Assembly: GCA_037974665.1 (NCBI GenBank)
Contig: CM075777.1
Coordinates: forward strand, 13,725,001-13,789,000
Direction of reading: 5' to 3'
Origin: Ehretia macrophylla
Taxonomy: Eukaryota; Streptophyta; Magnoliopsida; Boraginales; Ehretiaceae
DNA length: 64,000 nt
A model generated the notes under the pieces. The model was not told the origin of the DNA, did no database searches, and worked only from the letters and a program-made list of their open reading frames with translations. This document shows, in pieces, positions 24,119 through 35,899 of the stretch (the stretch's first letter is position 1; each line of letters opens with the position of its first letter). Both the position numbers and the translations under genes were made by a program.

Positions 24119-26003
24119 TTCTCCCCTCCTTAAAGAAATTTCATCCTCGAAATTCTTACTTGTTGTATGGAATAGATGTGGGTACTGCTGTTGCATCTGA
24201 TCTCTCCTTTCCCAAATAGCTTCCTCAATCTTGTGATGCTTCCACAACACTTTGACCATTGGAATCTTCCTCGACCTCAATTCCCGTTCGATTTGATCAA
24301 GAATGCGAATCGGTCACTTATCATAAGTCAAATTCTCACAAAGCTGTAATGGCTCTGGCTCTAAAATATGAGAAGGATCCGGATTATACTTCCGTAAATT
24401 AAACACGTGAAAAACATAATGGACATTAGAGAAGTTCTCCGATAAAGCCAACCGATACGCTAACTTGCTAACTCTGCCGGTAATCTCAAATGGCCTTACA
24501 AACCTCGGACTCAGCTTACCATATTTATCATAGCGAGCAAACCCCTTACGGGGAGACAATTTCAAGAAAACTCGGTCCCCGACAGCAAACTCCAAATCCC
24601 GATGACGCTTATCAGCATAGCTCTTGTATCTGCTCTACGCTGTAAGCATTCTCTGCCTGATCAACTGAGCATTCTCAATCATCTCTAGAAGCTCTGGCAT
24701 GATAGTCGGATCAATATTCTTCATCTCCCCTACTTCATCCTAATACAAAGGTGATCGGCACTTACGACCGTAAAAAGCTGCAAAAGGTGCCATTCCAATA
24801 GTAGCCTTATAACTATTGTTATAGGCAAACTCGACAAGTGGTAGATGTTTCTCCCAGTTCTTCCCGAAGTCCAAAACATAAGCCCTGAGCATATTCTCCA
24901 GAATCCGAATAGTCTTCTCAGACTGACCATCGGTCTGTGGATAATACGCTGTGCTGAAGTTTAACTGAGTACCCAAAGTCTCCTGAAGTTTCTCCCACAA
25001 ACGAGAAGTAAACCAAGGATCTCGATCTGAGACAATACTAGATTGAATCCCATGAAGTTTAACAATCTGATCCACATAAAGATCCGCCAACTTTGCAACC
25101 TCATCTCCTATCATCATCGGAATAAAATGAGATATCTTCGTCAAACGGTCCACAACAACCCAAACTGCGTCGTTACCTCTCGGTGTTCTAGGCAAACTAG
25201 AGACGAATTCTATCGTAATATGCTCCCACTTCCACTCTGGTGTTGCCAACAAATGAAGTAGTCCTGCAAGTCGTTGATGTTCTGCTTTCACCCGCTGCCA
25301 AGTCAAACATCTAGATACAAACTAAGCAACCTTCCTTTTCATGTTATTCCACCAATAATGTTGCTTCAAATCCCGATACATCTTGTTTCCATCGTGATGA
25401 ATGGTGTACTTAGAATTATGAGCCTCTTCCAGATACCTCTCCTCAAACCCGGTTCATCAGGAACACATACCCTGTTCCGAAACTAAAGAATACCATCCTC
25501 ATATAGTTTGAAGTCCAACTGATCATCCGTAATCTGATCCTTGATCTTCTGAAGTTTTGAATCAAGTTGCTGCACTGCTTTGATATGAGACAACAATAAA
25601 GGTTGAATACAGAGATGTGAACACATCACCCCAACCTGAGTTAATTTCGGTCTCCAATAACATAATTCCTTAAGAACTTCCTACTTCTTAACAGCCAAAC
25701 AAGCAACACTCGTCTTACGGCTGAGAGCATCCGCTACAACATTTGCCTTCCCAGGAAAATAATTGATAGAACAATTATAATCTCCGAGAATTTCCATCCA
25801 CCTATGTTGATGCATATTCAACTCCTTTAGTGAGAACAAGTACTTCAGACTTTTATGATCAGTAAAAATTTTGAACTTACTGCCCCACAGATAATGACGC
25901 CACTTTTTAAGTGGGAACACTACTGCTGCCAACTCAAGATCATCAATCGGATAATTCACCTCATACGGCTTCAACTTCCTAGAAGCATAGGCAATAACCT
26001 GGT
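24059..26003 (-). pseudogene. pol: E5 pol, 3' part: end of RNase H, integrase, C-terminal tail
   Basis: Continues the pol interrupted by E6. RNase H resumes at [11 protein letters not shown] and [14 protein letters not shown], then integrase with the catalytic Asp in EFVSSLP context, Asp in VSDRDPWF and Glu in DGQSEKT, then GPFEI-type barrel residues and the VKVLWKHHKIEEAIWE tail. Several stops and frameshifts separate the pieces at 25681-25974, 24740-25306, 24314-24595 and 24059-24280. The tail keeps RRDQMQQQYPHLF, showing the ancestral Gln codon that is TAG in E1. The final stop is at 24059, sixty bases inside the 3' LTR. Confidence 0.88.
24119..24131 (-). other. E5 polypurine tract
   Basis: The minus strand reads AAGGAGGGGAGAA directly before the 3' LTR start, an all-purine variant of the E1 tract. 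Confidence 0.85.
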
Positions 26004-27781
26004 TGATGCGTTTGGATTGTGCGTTAAAAATGTGCGCAACAAACCAAGTTAAAATACTCGCAAGTGCACGGTTCTTTGCAGTGTAATGTGCTTAGAGTGC
26101 GGAATTGTACCATAGGGAAGTGCGTTAGCAAGTTGGTGAAGTAGTGTGTGAACATGTTTAAAGCAAAAGTGTCACAGTTTATACAAGATGTTTGATAATA
26201 CTCCAACTAAATTAAACTAAATAAATATGGATACAAGGGGTAGGGATCTAGAGGATTGAATATGTAAATGAGGCAATTAATCTAGGCTCGGTATTCAAAA
26301 TTATCTTATTCAATGCAAGAGGTTAAGCTATAAGCATTTAACCTAGTCAATTAACTTAGCCTATTAAAATCCCGATTACTACTCTGAAGTAGGTGCCGTT
26401 CCATCCTTCGTATGGATCTGTCCTTGCAACTTGGTGTAAACAGTCTGTTTCAACTAAGTAATTTACTTTTTCTTTCTAGTCTAGAAACTATGATCTACTT
26501 AAAAGCATTACCTATAGTCACTTGGAATTTTTTAAGTTTGTCAAGCTATTTGATTCACCTTTTAAATACATGGATACATGGCACGAAAGTAAAGCTAACA
26601 TAACATCTACTTAAAAGCATTACGTTATGGAAGACAATAATGATAGTAAAGAAATCATACATCTACTAAAAGGCATTACGTATGAAAAACATTACTGAAT
26701 TAAAACAAATCATGTATTGCATTTAAAGCATATAATCTGAATCTGAGACCGTATATTAAAAGACTAACATTTACAATATTTTCCCCTAGATATCAATCTA
26801 CTCATGCATAATTGAATACGAATTCTATAAATAAAAGAGAGTCAAGAAAGGTTCCCCCGTATTGACGAACACGTATTTCTGATCCTATAAATTTGAGCAA
26901 AGGTCCGACGCTAAGCAGCTATTCGAGCGAAGCTATTTTCCCCGGAATAAGAACTACTTAGGATGAGTTTCCCCCGAATAAGAGCTTTCCTATTAAAAGC
27001 TATTCGGACAGAACCTACCCCGGATAATAACTACTTGGGTTGGACTTTCCTCTAATAGTAGCTATTCGGGCAAAATTTCCCCGAATAAGAACTACCTAGG
27101 TGGGATTTCTCCCGTATCCTACTAACTAAATACGACTAAAACTAAAACTATCTAGAATTAACTCGAAAATTGATTAAAAATAACCAAAATCCAAAATTAA
27201 TTAAACAAATGCGGAGGGAGGGGGGCTATTTAGGCAAATAATCAGAGGCACGCTTGAGCGCGCTTTTGTGTGGTCCGTTGAATGCCTGACACGTGGCAAC
27301 TTCCGGATGATTCCTAGGGCACGCTCGAGCGCCAGTTTGGTGCACTCGAGCGCCATTCTGCTCCAACGTTGAATTTACAACACGTGTTTTCTTCCAGAAC
27401 ATTGTGAATTTTTCTGCATGGGGCGCTCGAGCGCCAAGAGGGCGTGCTCAAGCGCCCGTCTGTTGGCTTTCTAGCTCCGTTTGTTGACTTTTGACCGAGC
27501 ATTGACTGAGGCGTTTCCGGACTATTTTGAGCATTCTGAGTCTGATTACACGCTAGTTTCGGCCAAATTCCAACTCTATCAGCTTCATTCTTCTACTGCT
27601 CCACGTGTTTTTTCCCTTTTCACTTTTTTACTTGCATTTGGATCATTTTGAGTCTGAATTCTACTTTTCGGTATTATCCTATATTGCATTGAAAGTATAA
27701 AGTGTTTGCAATAATTTCCAAGTTAAGATGCAAATATAATACAAATACTAAGGTTTAAGTGCTGCAAATACAGTCACATCA
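26004..27781 (-). repeat. E6 3' LTR (1778 bp)
   Basis: Pairs with 37914-39716; about nine in ten bases agree by eye, so the insertion is not recent. It contains imperfect internal repeats of a CCCCGAATAAGAACTAC block (about 26930-27110) and a cluster of CTCGAGCG palindromes (27250-27460). Confidence 0.92.
27250..27460. repeat. CTCGAGCG palindrome cluster in E6 LTR
   Basis: About six copies of a GCDCTCGAGCGCC-like core occur in 200 bp, including the 14-base perfect palindrome GGCGCTCGAGCGCC near 27421-27434. The other LTR has the same cluster at about 39155-39400 with several copies mutated. The stretch is GC-rich in an otherwise AT-rich element. Role unknown. Confidence 0.75.
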
Positions 27782-29738
27782 ACAACCTCAAACCTAAACC
27801 TTGTTTGCCCTCAAGCAAGACTATCTTTAAAACAAATGTGAAAGTGAAACATTTTCCAAGTATGAAACATGAGAAATGCAATCTACTATCATTAAACCTA
27901 TTCAGCAATTGATGACAAACATGATAAGAGAACCTTTGTACAAGTATTCTCAAAAGAATGTACTCTTATTGGAAATTGACTACTGATTGCTTCGAAGTAC
28001 ATATTTAGAAGTAAACTAAGCAAATTAAGTTCAGTCAATACTCAACTTTTAAGTTATGCAAACAGATTGGACTTTGATATTCTTACCTACATTTGTAATC
28101 AAACTCTTGATCATGCCTTAACCCTTTAACATTTGCCAGAAATATAAAAGCACAACTTACAATATCTCTATATAGTGTTCAATTTCCTTTGCTTTTTAGA
28201 TATCCCATGTAGCGGGCTTTAAGGCCAACAATTCCCCGCCATTATGACTGAGGTTGCCAGGTTTCAAAGGGACCCCTACGTGCCTTAATCACCCGAGATA
28301 TCCACGCTCGAAACCTTACACAATAGCACATATCCCAAATTATAATGTCTAGGATAGTGGTGCCTAGAGATTTACAACATATTTACACCAAAAATTTATT
28401 CAATAGTAAAGGTATGTATAACTTTTTTTCCTTTTTCAATTTTTTTTTTCATTTAAAGTGTACATACAGACAGAGTAACATAACATACTGTATAGACATG
28501 GCATAAGGGTTCAGGTTTCAATCACAAGGAGTTCTCATAACAAATGGTAATCCTATCTCAGTCCTTTCATAATCACATAGCTATTAATTGAAGAAAGGAA
28601 GAACATCTAGGTTTACTCATGAATACAGTACCCCAAAGTTTCTATTACAGAGTTTCCTCAGAGTTTTTCACAATAGATAGCTAACAAAATAGGTTCTCAA
28701 ATCATCTAAATCATCTTCTTTAACAGGTAAGGTAGAAAGCTACTTTTCTCATGAACAAAAATGGTGTATTTCTTGCATTTTTTGAAAAAGTTTTTCATGA
28801 AATGTACGCACCCCCACACCGAAACTTTGCTTGTCCTCAAGCAAATAGCATTGTAAGACAATGAGAGTGCAATATGCAAGTAATAACATAATGACAAATG
28901 CTACATCCCCAAACCTATGGTTTACTTACTCTTCAGCGTATGTTGATCAGGTATAAAGGGAAATGTAGTAAGGAAAGATATCACCTGTTGTGAAGCATTT
29001 CTATGTTGATGTTAAAGCTTTTCTACTAACTTTTGCCAAAAGAAGTATCATTCTTCAATTAAAGATTAGTAGGCAAAGCATTTTACAGATTATCACCAAC
29101 ACAACAAAAATAGTTAATCTATACAAAGTAGTATAAGGGAAGGGGGTCAAAAAGAATTATTGTCAAGGAAACTAACTAATACATAAAGCAAATAAATAAA
29201 CTACCCAGACCATTTAGACTCTTTTATGGGGTTCTAGAGTTGATACTTCTACAAAGACTAGCTCTTCCAGAAGTTTTTGTGCTCACGACATCTAGTGTTT
29301 TCCTTCGGCCACTTAAGGCCAAAGCTAGTTCCACAGGGTCAAGGTTTATTAAAGTGGCGTTTTACGTCACAGTCGTTACTTTTGGTGCATGCTCATACTC
29401 CTAACTACCTTATCAAGTAATACCCAACAGACCCAAACTACATTAAGCTGGTAGAATAGCTCACACTATAAGACAGAGTTACACAATTAAGCTAACTGCA
29501 CACAGAAACGTACAGTGACCACTAGTAGACTAATAATGGTACCTCTATGAATGTTCCTCAGGGCTTAAGACCCAAACTACCTAAAGCTAGAGAAAGATTC
29601 ACAGAGTACATGTAAAGACATAATTTAAATAAATATTTACACAAAAGAGAACTAGGTTGCTTCCTACTAGCGCTAAGTTTAACGTCTTCAGCCAGACAGT
29701 TGTACTGAGTTTAATGCCACAGGTAGGCAGATTCCGTT
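27782..29738 (-). other. E6 3' non-coding region with two PPT-like sites
   Basis: No conserved protein is seen between the integrase stop at 29739 and the 3' LTR; an Athila env-like frame is not recognisable. Next to the LTR, about 27784-27823, the minus strand reads CTTGAGGGCAAACAAGG then a purine-rich GGTTTGAGG, the usual Athila/Tat plus-strand primer context. A second copy of this module (CTTGAGGACAAGCAAAG then GGTGTGGGGGTG) lies at about 28808-28847. A T-rich run is at 28427-28452. Confidence 0.6.
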
Positions 29739-30916
29739 TTATGGAAGGTATACAGGGTCCAAAAGTTCTATGGATTCAACTTCATGAGAGACCACCTTAG
29801 GATCGAAAGCATGCTTCAGTCTTTGTCCATTGATTGTGAGGATACTCCCATTTGTGGGATCCTTAATTAAGATAACTCTAGAAGGATATGCGTTAAGCAC
29901 TTCATAAGGACCATCCCACTTTGTTCTTAATTTGCCTGGGAAGAACTTCAGCCTAGAATTGAACAGCCAAACTTTATCAGAGGGAGAGAAAGTCTTTCTT
30001 AGAATATATAATGAATTATCTTCATTATCTCTTTGTAGAGTTTGGCATTCTCATAAGCTTCGAAGCGAAGCTTTTCCAGTTTACTCAATGCCAACTTCCT
30101 ACCTTCACCCGCCTGTTGCAAGTCAAAGTTCAGGGTCTTAATAGCCCAATAGGCTTTATGCTCTAGTTCAACAGGGAGGTGGCAAGTCGATGGGAGTTTT
30201 AAAAGCAGTACGGTAAGCCCATACAGCGTCGTACAAATGACTTGACCAATCTTTGTGATCGGGCCTAACCGTTTTATGAAGAATTGACTTGATTTCCCTA
30301 TTCGATACCTCCACTTGACCACTTGTTTATGGGTGGTAGGGTGTTGCTATCTTGTGGTAAACTGAGTATTTTCTTAATAAGGCTTCAAGTGTCCTGTGAT
30401 GGAAATGTTGTCCACCGTCACTGATAAGTCCACATGGCACCCCGAATTGAGAAAAGATGTTCTCTTTAATAAACTTGACCACAACTTTATGGTCATTGGT
30501 TCGGGTTGTCACTGCTTCTACTCATTTGGACACATAGTTCACACCAACAAGAATATAAGTAAAACATGAGTAAGGAGGAAAGGGACCTATGAAGTCTATA
30601 CCCCACACATCGAATATTTCACATATGAGGATGGGTGTAAAGGGCATCATGTCCCTTCTTGAGATAGAACCAGCTTGTTGACATTGTGAACAATTTTTAC
30701 ACATTTGTTGCGCATCTTTGAAAAGAGTAGGCCAGAAGAACCCACTTTGAAGGACTTTAACAGCTATCATTTTTCCTCCAAAATGTCCACTACATGCTTC
30801 AGAGTGGCAGAACTGGAGAATGCTATTTCGTCCTCAGGAATACATCTCCTAATGACTTCATCAACACAAATCTTGAAAATATAGGGATCTTCCCAGATAA
30901 AGTACTTGACTTGTGA
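29739..30916 (-). pseudogene. E6 integrase (Athila type), broken
   Basis: Catalyses insertion of the element DNA. The zinc region is recognisable (His and Cys before SGHFGGK, then MCKNCSQCQQAG). The catalytic core shows Asp in WGIDFIGPFP, Asp in GLISDGGQHF and Glu in the [11 protein letters not shown] stretch. The tail continues to RLKHAFDP and stops at 29739. A TAA at about 30327 replaces a Gln codon (CAA), and frames change near 30320 and 30515. The upstream end is cut by S1 at 30916; the linker residues to RNase H continue on the far side at 33358. Confidence 0.85.
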
Positions 30917-33357
30917 TGTGAAACCCCACTTTTCTATCATGTCTCATTTTGCGTGTTTATTCTCGTTTTGCGTGAATTGACCTGTCTATGTGCTATATGA
31001 CTTAGAATGTGGTAATTTTGATATTAATACTCCTAGAACATGCTAAATGTGCATTCATGAAATTTTCATAAAAAACAGAGTCAAAAATTTTATCGTCGAC
31101 TTTTAATGAATAGTATTTTCGAAACACGTCCGCTAAAATTTTGAAACTGGTCTTTTTAACCCTTCTAGACCTAGTCCTCGGACTTTAATAGACCTGTGTT
31201 TGATGAAAACGGTTTTCAAATCGGCTTAGGAATTTATTAGGGTTTTTATACCGACTTTTGCGAAAATCAAGTTTTAAGCCGACTCGGGTAGAATTGTTTG
31301 GATGTAAAACTTCTTGTCACCTAAAAATAACCTACTTGAGCTATCTTGGGTGTTGAATAATTGTTTTGAGCATTGGTGATCAAGAAAATGAATTTAAAGT
31401 TAAGAAAATACTAAAAATACTAAAGTTCTCAACTTTGACTTTCATTAAAATGTTGACCTTTATGCATATATCACCAACACACACTAAACACAACACAAAA
31501 CACACTCCTCAACACACACAAAGGGCTGAGAGTTTCATGGGTGAAAACCAAAGCTTTTCTTCAAAGTTTTCAAAGCAAATTTTCATAGAAAAACCTAGTT
31601 TTTGTCTGTAGAACTTAGTGTCGAGTTGGATTTCTCTTGTTGGGCACGCATATCTAGGCTTATATAGCATCTAAGGTGAGAGAAAAATTCTAAATCTCAA
31701 AACTCATATTTTGTGTTTATGCGTAGAGTTGATTATTGAACCGTTAAAATGTTAATTTGATGTTAGATTATTGCTCAGTACATGCCTAGGATCGTTTATA
31801 TGTATTCATGCGAGATTTGAACCGTTGTAGCATAATTATTTATTTTCGGGTATTTAAAGTTGAGTTATTTGCCATTTCTTGATTATCTTGAGTTGTATTA
31901 GTTGAAATCGATTTCCGTCGATTTCTAAAAGTTTGATAATTACGTGGTAGCGCCGTTGTAATGCCGAATTTTCGATTGCGAGGTCGGTGCTAAAGTCTGG
32001 AAATTCAAGCCAACACTAGGGTTTTAGGGTTATTGGGCATGATTTGGTTGTGTTTTGGTTGGTTTTCGAGGGGGCTAATGTAGTTGATTGAATGGGTGAG
32101 CGAGCGATAAAAACTGATTTGGAGTTGTTTGGATTAGTAGAATGTAAGATATGAGTATTTGAAGTTTAGGTTGTCTTTCTTTAAAATGTTAAATTATGTC
32201 TTTAGTTGATTAGGTGTGGTTTGAGTGATTGAATTGTGAGTTGATGATGGGTAAACTAGGGTTTGATTGTGTGTTTAATGCATGTTCTGTTGGATGGCCT
32301 ACTTTGTCATCTAACTTAGTTATTTACTGTTAAATTGATTATTGATGTTATTATGATGATAATATGATTATTGATTGATTATTAATTGATGATTGATGAA
32401 TCGGGAGATAGTCAACGAAAAAGGTTGTCCTCCTGTGAATGATTGATGTTTATTATTATTGTTGAGTCTTTGGTATGTGTGTGCCACCTCTCGGGCAGTA
32501 TCGGGCTGTCGGGTTGATAACGGCATGACTACCAGAGACTACCTCCAGCTCGCATAATGGAGGTGTCATGGAGGGAGAGGTTATTGGGGTACCTCGGGTG
32601 CGTGATTTTATGGGAGTCACAAGAAGGCTGTTATGATTGTGATGGCACTTGGAGCTACACCAACTAGTGTATCCTTTATTGAATGGTCATTATAGATTAT
32701 GTGATGATAGTATTATTGATGTTATTGTGTGTTTACTTGCTCAAAGGATTATTTCCAAGGAGTATAGTGAATACTGTTAGAGATCTATCGGATCCTCACT
32801 GGGCTTATTTTATATAAGCTCACTCTCTATTATTGCATGCTTACAGGTGTACTTGAGCAGGACTAAAGGTACGTGCCTCCTGAAGAGGAAAATGTGTCTT
32901 ACGTGGATGAGTCTTATGTTCCAGAGTCTTATCCTTGATGTTGTATTGTTTTACTATCTTGTATATTATCTAGTTGATTTTTATATGCTTTGTAGTTCAT
33001 AATGTAAAAAATGTTGAAAAGATAATGAATTAGTTGATGCTATCTTAGTAGTCTTTCTTTTGTCTATGTTTAGGTTTCTAGGTTGGTATCAATATATTTT
33101 TGCAATGTATATTAAGGTTCATGTATTATGTTGGAATGAAGGTGTATAACAAAGAATGATTATGGTATAATATGGTTATGTTGTATGTTGTTATTTTAAT
33201 GAGGAGTTGTTTATTGTATGGTTTATAGAGTTGATGTATGATGTTCTAATGAGGTTGGTTTAGAGCCTCGGTATCCTATCTACTGTCGTTATACTGCCAA
33301 AATTCCATTGCGTCGTGACTGATTATAGAAGGGGTCGAGTTGGGGCATGACATGTGC
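30912..33357 (+). mobile_element. S1: solo LTR in opposite orientation, with target duplication
   Basis: A 2436-bp LTR of the E1 family (30917-33352) lies alone in E6. It reads TGTGAAACCCC to GGGGCATGACA on the plus strand, the reverse of the other copies. The flanks TGTGA (30912-30916) and TGTGC (33353-33357) form a 5-bp duplication with one change. No internal sequence is attached, so an intact element inserted here and was reduced to one LTR by recombination between its ends. Subfamily A: no 59-bp repeat. Confidence 0.92.
32811..32818 (+). promoter_or_regulatory. S1 LTR promoter TATA box
   Basis: TATATAAG followed by CTCACTCTC, at the family's usual place, here on the plus strand. If active it would transcribe toward 33352 and then antisense through the E6 RT gene. 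Confidence 0.55.
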
Positions 33358-35899
33358 CATGAATCGTTCCCGTTCTCGTTTACCCGGGTAAGTTGGAAGC
33401 TCTTAGGTAGCCAGATAGTTTATATAGTAGGCATACCACGGGGTCTTATGTGAGACAGCAAAAAGTTGCTCATCAGGGAACGTGTCTTTGAAAGGCAGAG
33501 TATCAATAGGAGAATCACGTATCAAACGTGATAGATGATCGGCAACAGAGTTCTCGTTTTCTTTCTTGTATTTGATCTCAAGGTTGAACTCTTGTACGAG
33601 TAATAGCCAAAGGATTAGACGGGGCTTTGTATCCTTTTTTGTCAGTAAATACCGCGAAGCCGCGTAGTCTGTGTAGACTATTACTTTGGATCCTAGGATG
33701 TAAGATTAGAACTTATCCAAGGAGAAGACTACATCTAGCAATTCCTTTTCATTGGTTGTGTAGTTCTTTTGAGCTTCATCTAAAGTTTTGCTAGCATAAT
33801 AAATCACAATAGGCAACTTATCCTTACGCTGGCCTAATACAGCTCCCATTATATAGTCAGATGCATCGCACATTATCTCAATGGGAGATTGTAGTCATGA
33901 GGTTTTAAGCTTCTCAAAACCTTCCGAGCACTTGTGATCAAAGTTGAATTCAGTATCATGTGCTAGAAGACTAGAGAGAGGCCAAGCTATGTGGCTGAAC
34001 TCCTTGATGAAACGCCGATAGAAACTAGCGTGACCAAGGAATGATCGGAGTCACGCACCGTCTTAGGTGCGGGCATCTTTTCTATTAGATCGACTTTGGC
34101 TGGGTCCACAAAGATTCCATCATGTGTAACAACATGACCTAGAACTATACCTTGCTTAACCATAAAATGGCTTTTTCCCAACTTAGAACCAGGTTCATTT
34201 TAACACATCGGTCAAGCACTTGTGAAAGATGTGTAAGGCACTCGTCGAAGGCAGCTCCGAATACTGAGAAGTCATCCATGAAGACTTTTAGGAATTTTTC
34301 GATCATATCTGAAAAGAGGGCCATCACACATCTTTGAAACATCGCAGGGGCATTGCAAAGATCGAAAGGCATCTGCCTAAAAGCAAAGGTCCTATAGGGA
34401 CAAGTGAATGTAGTCTTTTCTTGATCCTCAGGAAAGACTGGGATTCAATTGTATCCCGAATACCCGTCCAAAAAGCAGTAGCAGCCTTGTCCGGCTACTC
34501 TATCTAGGACTTGGTTGAGGAAGGGTAAAGGGAAGCGGTATTTTCTTGTCTTGGAGTTGAGCTTTCTATAATCAATACATACACACCACCTTGTTGTGGT
34601 GTATGTAGAAATGAGCTCACCGTTTTCATTTAGGACCACAGTAATCCCAGATTTCTGCGGTACCACTTGTACCAGACTTACCCATGGACTGTCTGAAACT
34701 GGGTAGATAATACCTGCATCAAGCAACTTAATGATCTCCTTGTGGACAACATCACCAATCTTAGGGTTTAGTCTTCTCTGAAATGAATTTGGTACATACA
34801 CATAGAGGGATCAATTCCTTTCAAGTCTGAAATTGTCCAACCTATCGCCTTTTTATGCATATTAAGGACCTCTAAAAGTTTGTCTTCATACTCGGGAATC
34901 AAATCCGAGGCAATAATGATAGGCAGAGTCTCTTCAAGTCCTAAGTAAGCATACTTAATATGTTCGAGCAAGGTTTTGAGTTCCAACGCTGGTGGAGACT
35001 CAATTGTGGGGCAATCTGAAACTTCAGGGAAATGAGTTGTTACTTGATCATCCTTTGGATCAACAACGGAAGCAGAGGTGACCATTTCAAGTGAAATATC
35101 GCATTCATTCAATAGGCGTTCAATTTCGGCTATCCCCTCATTAGGAGATAAGAGTGATTGGGCAAACTCATCTATGCATGAGTCAATGGTATCAACATGG
35201 AAGCATTCTTCTTTCTCATCTTGGTCTAACTTGTTGGCTGCATCAGCAACCCTTAACTTTGTTCTCATGTTCCCAAATGTCAATTCTATCATTCCTGTCC
35301 TACAGTAAATAACAGCATCAGCTATTGCTAGGAAAGGTCTGCCTAGTAAAATGGGAGTAGTATTCTTGTTTTCAGGGCCTAAGTCCATATCTAACACAAT
35401 GAAATCCATTGGGAACAGAAATTCTCCTACTCTGACTAGGACATCCTCTACAATACCTCAAGGTCTCCGCTCATATCTATCTGCCAATTGGAGGGTTACA
35501 TTTGTTGGGATCAATTCTCCAAGACCTAGCCTTTAGTAAATTGTGTAAGGAATAAGGTTAACACTAGATCCTAAGTCTAGCAATGCGCTTTTTACCTGAT
35601 GGTCATTGATTAAACATGGAATGATGAAAGCTCCAGGGTCACTGCACTTCTGAGGCAACCCTCTAGTACAGATGATACTAACCTTTTCAGTAAGACGAAC
35701 TGTCTTAGGAATTCACACACAAATCCTTCAGAAATTTGGCATAGGCAGGGATTTGTTGGATTACCTCTACTAAAGGAAAATTGATCTTAATATCTTTTAG
35801 ATCCTCTAAGACCGTGAGCTATTTTGGATCAACACTCTGCTTCGAATGAGTCAGAGCCTTTGAGAAAAGTGCTTTGGATGAAGGTTCAACTAAAGGCTC
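33358..35899 (-). pseudogene. pol: E6 protease, reverse transcriptase, RNase H (Athila type), broken
   Basis: Protease has the Athila-style active site Asp-Leu-Gly-Ser-Ser near 35569-35577 and the later GRPFLA motif (about 35330). The linker to RT contains KYAYLGLEETLP and HKKAIGWTISDLKGI. RT starts near 34800 with QRRLNPKI, continues through WCVCIDYRKLNS and CFLDGYSGYN, and carries the catalytic Phe-Met-Asp-Asp-Phe-Ser-Val-Phe-Gly at about 34265-34290. RNase H follows from about 34000, with recognisable NEKELL and VADHLSR stretches. Frames shift at about 34170, 34400 and 34790, and stops are scattered. The 3' end is the S1 insertion. Confidence 0.87.

Noticed and set aside
31366-31611. An 81-codon plus-strand frame in S1
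   Set aside because: It lies in the U3 of a solo LTR, and equivalent positions in other LTRs (for example 8053-8250 or 11535-11729 on the plus strand of inverted copies) do not keep the frame.
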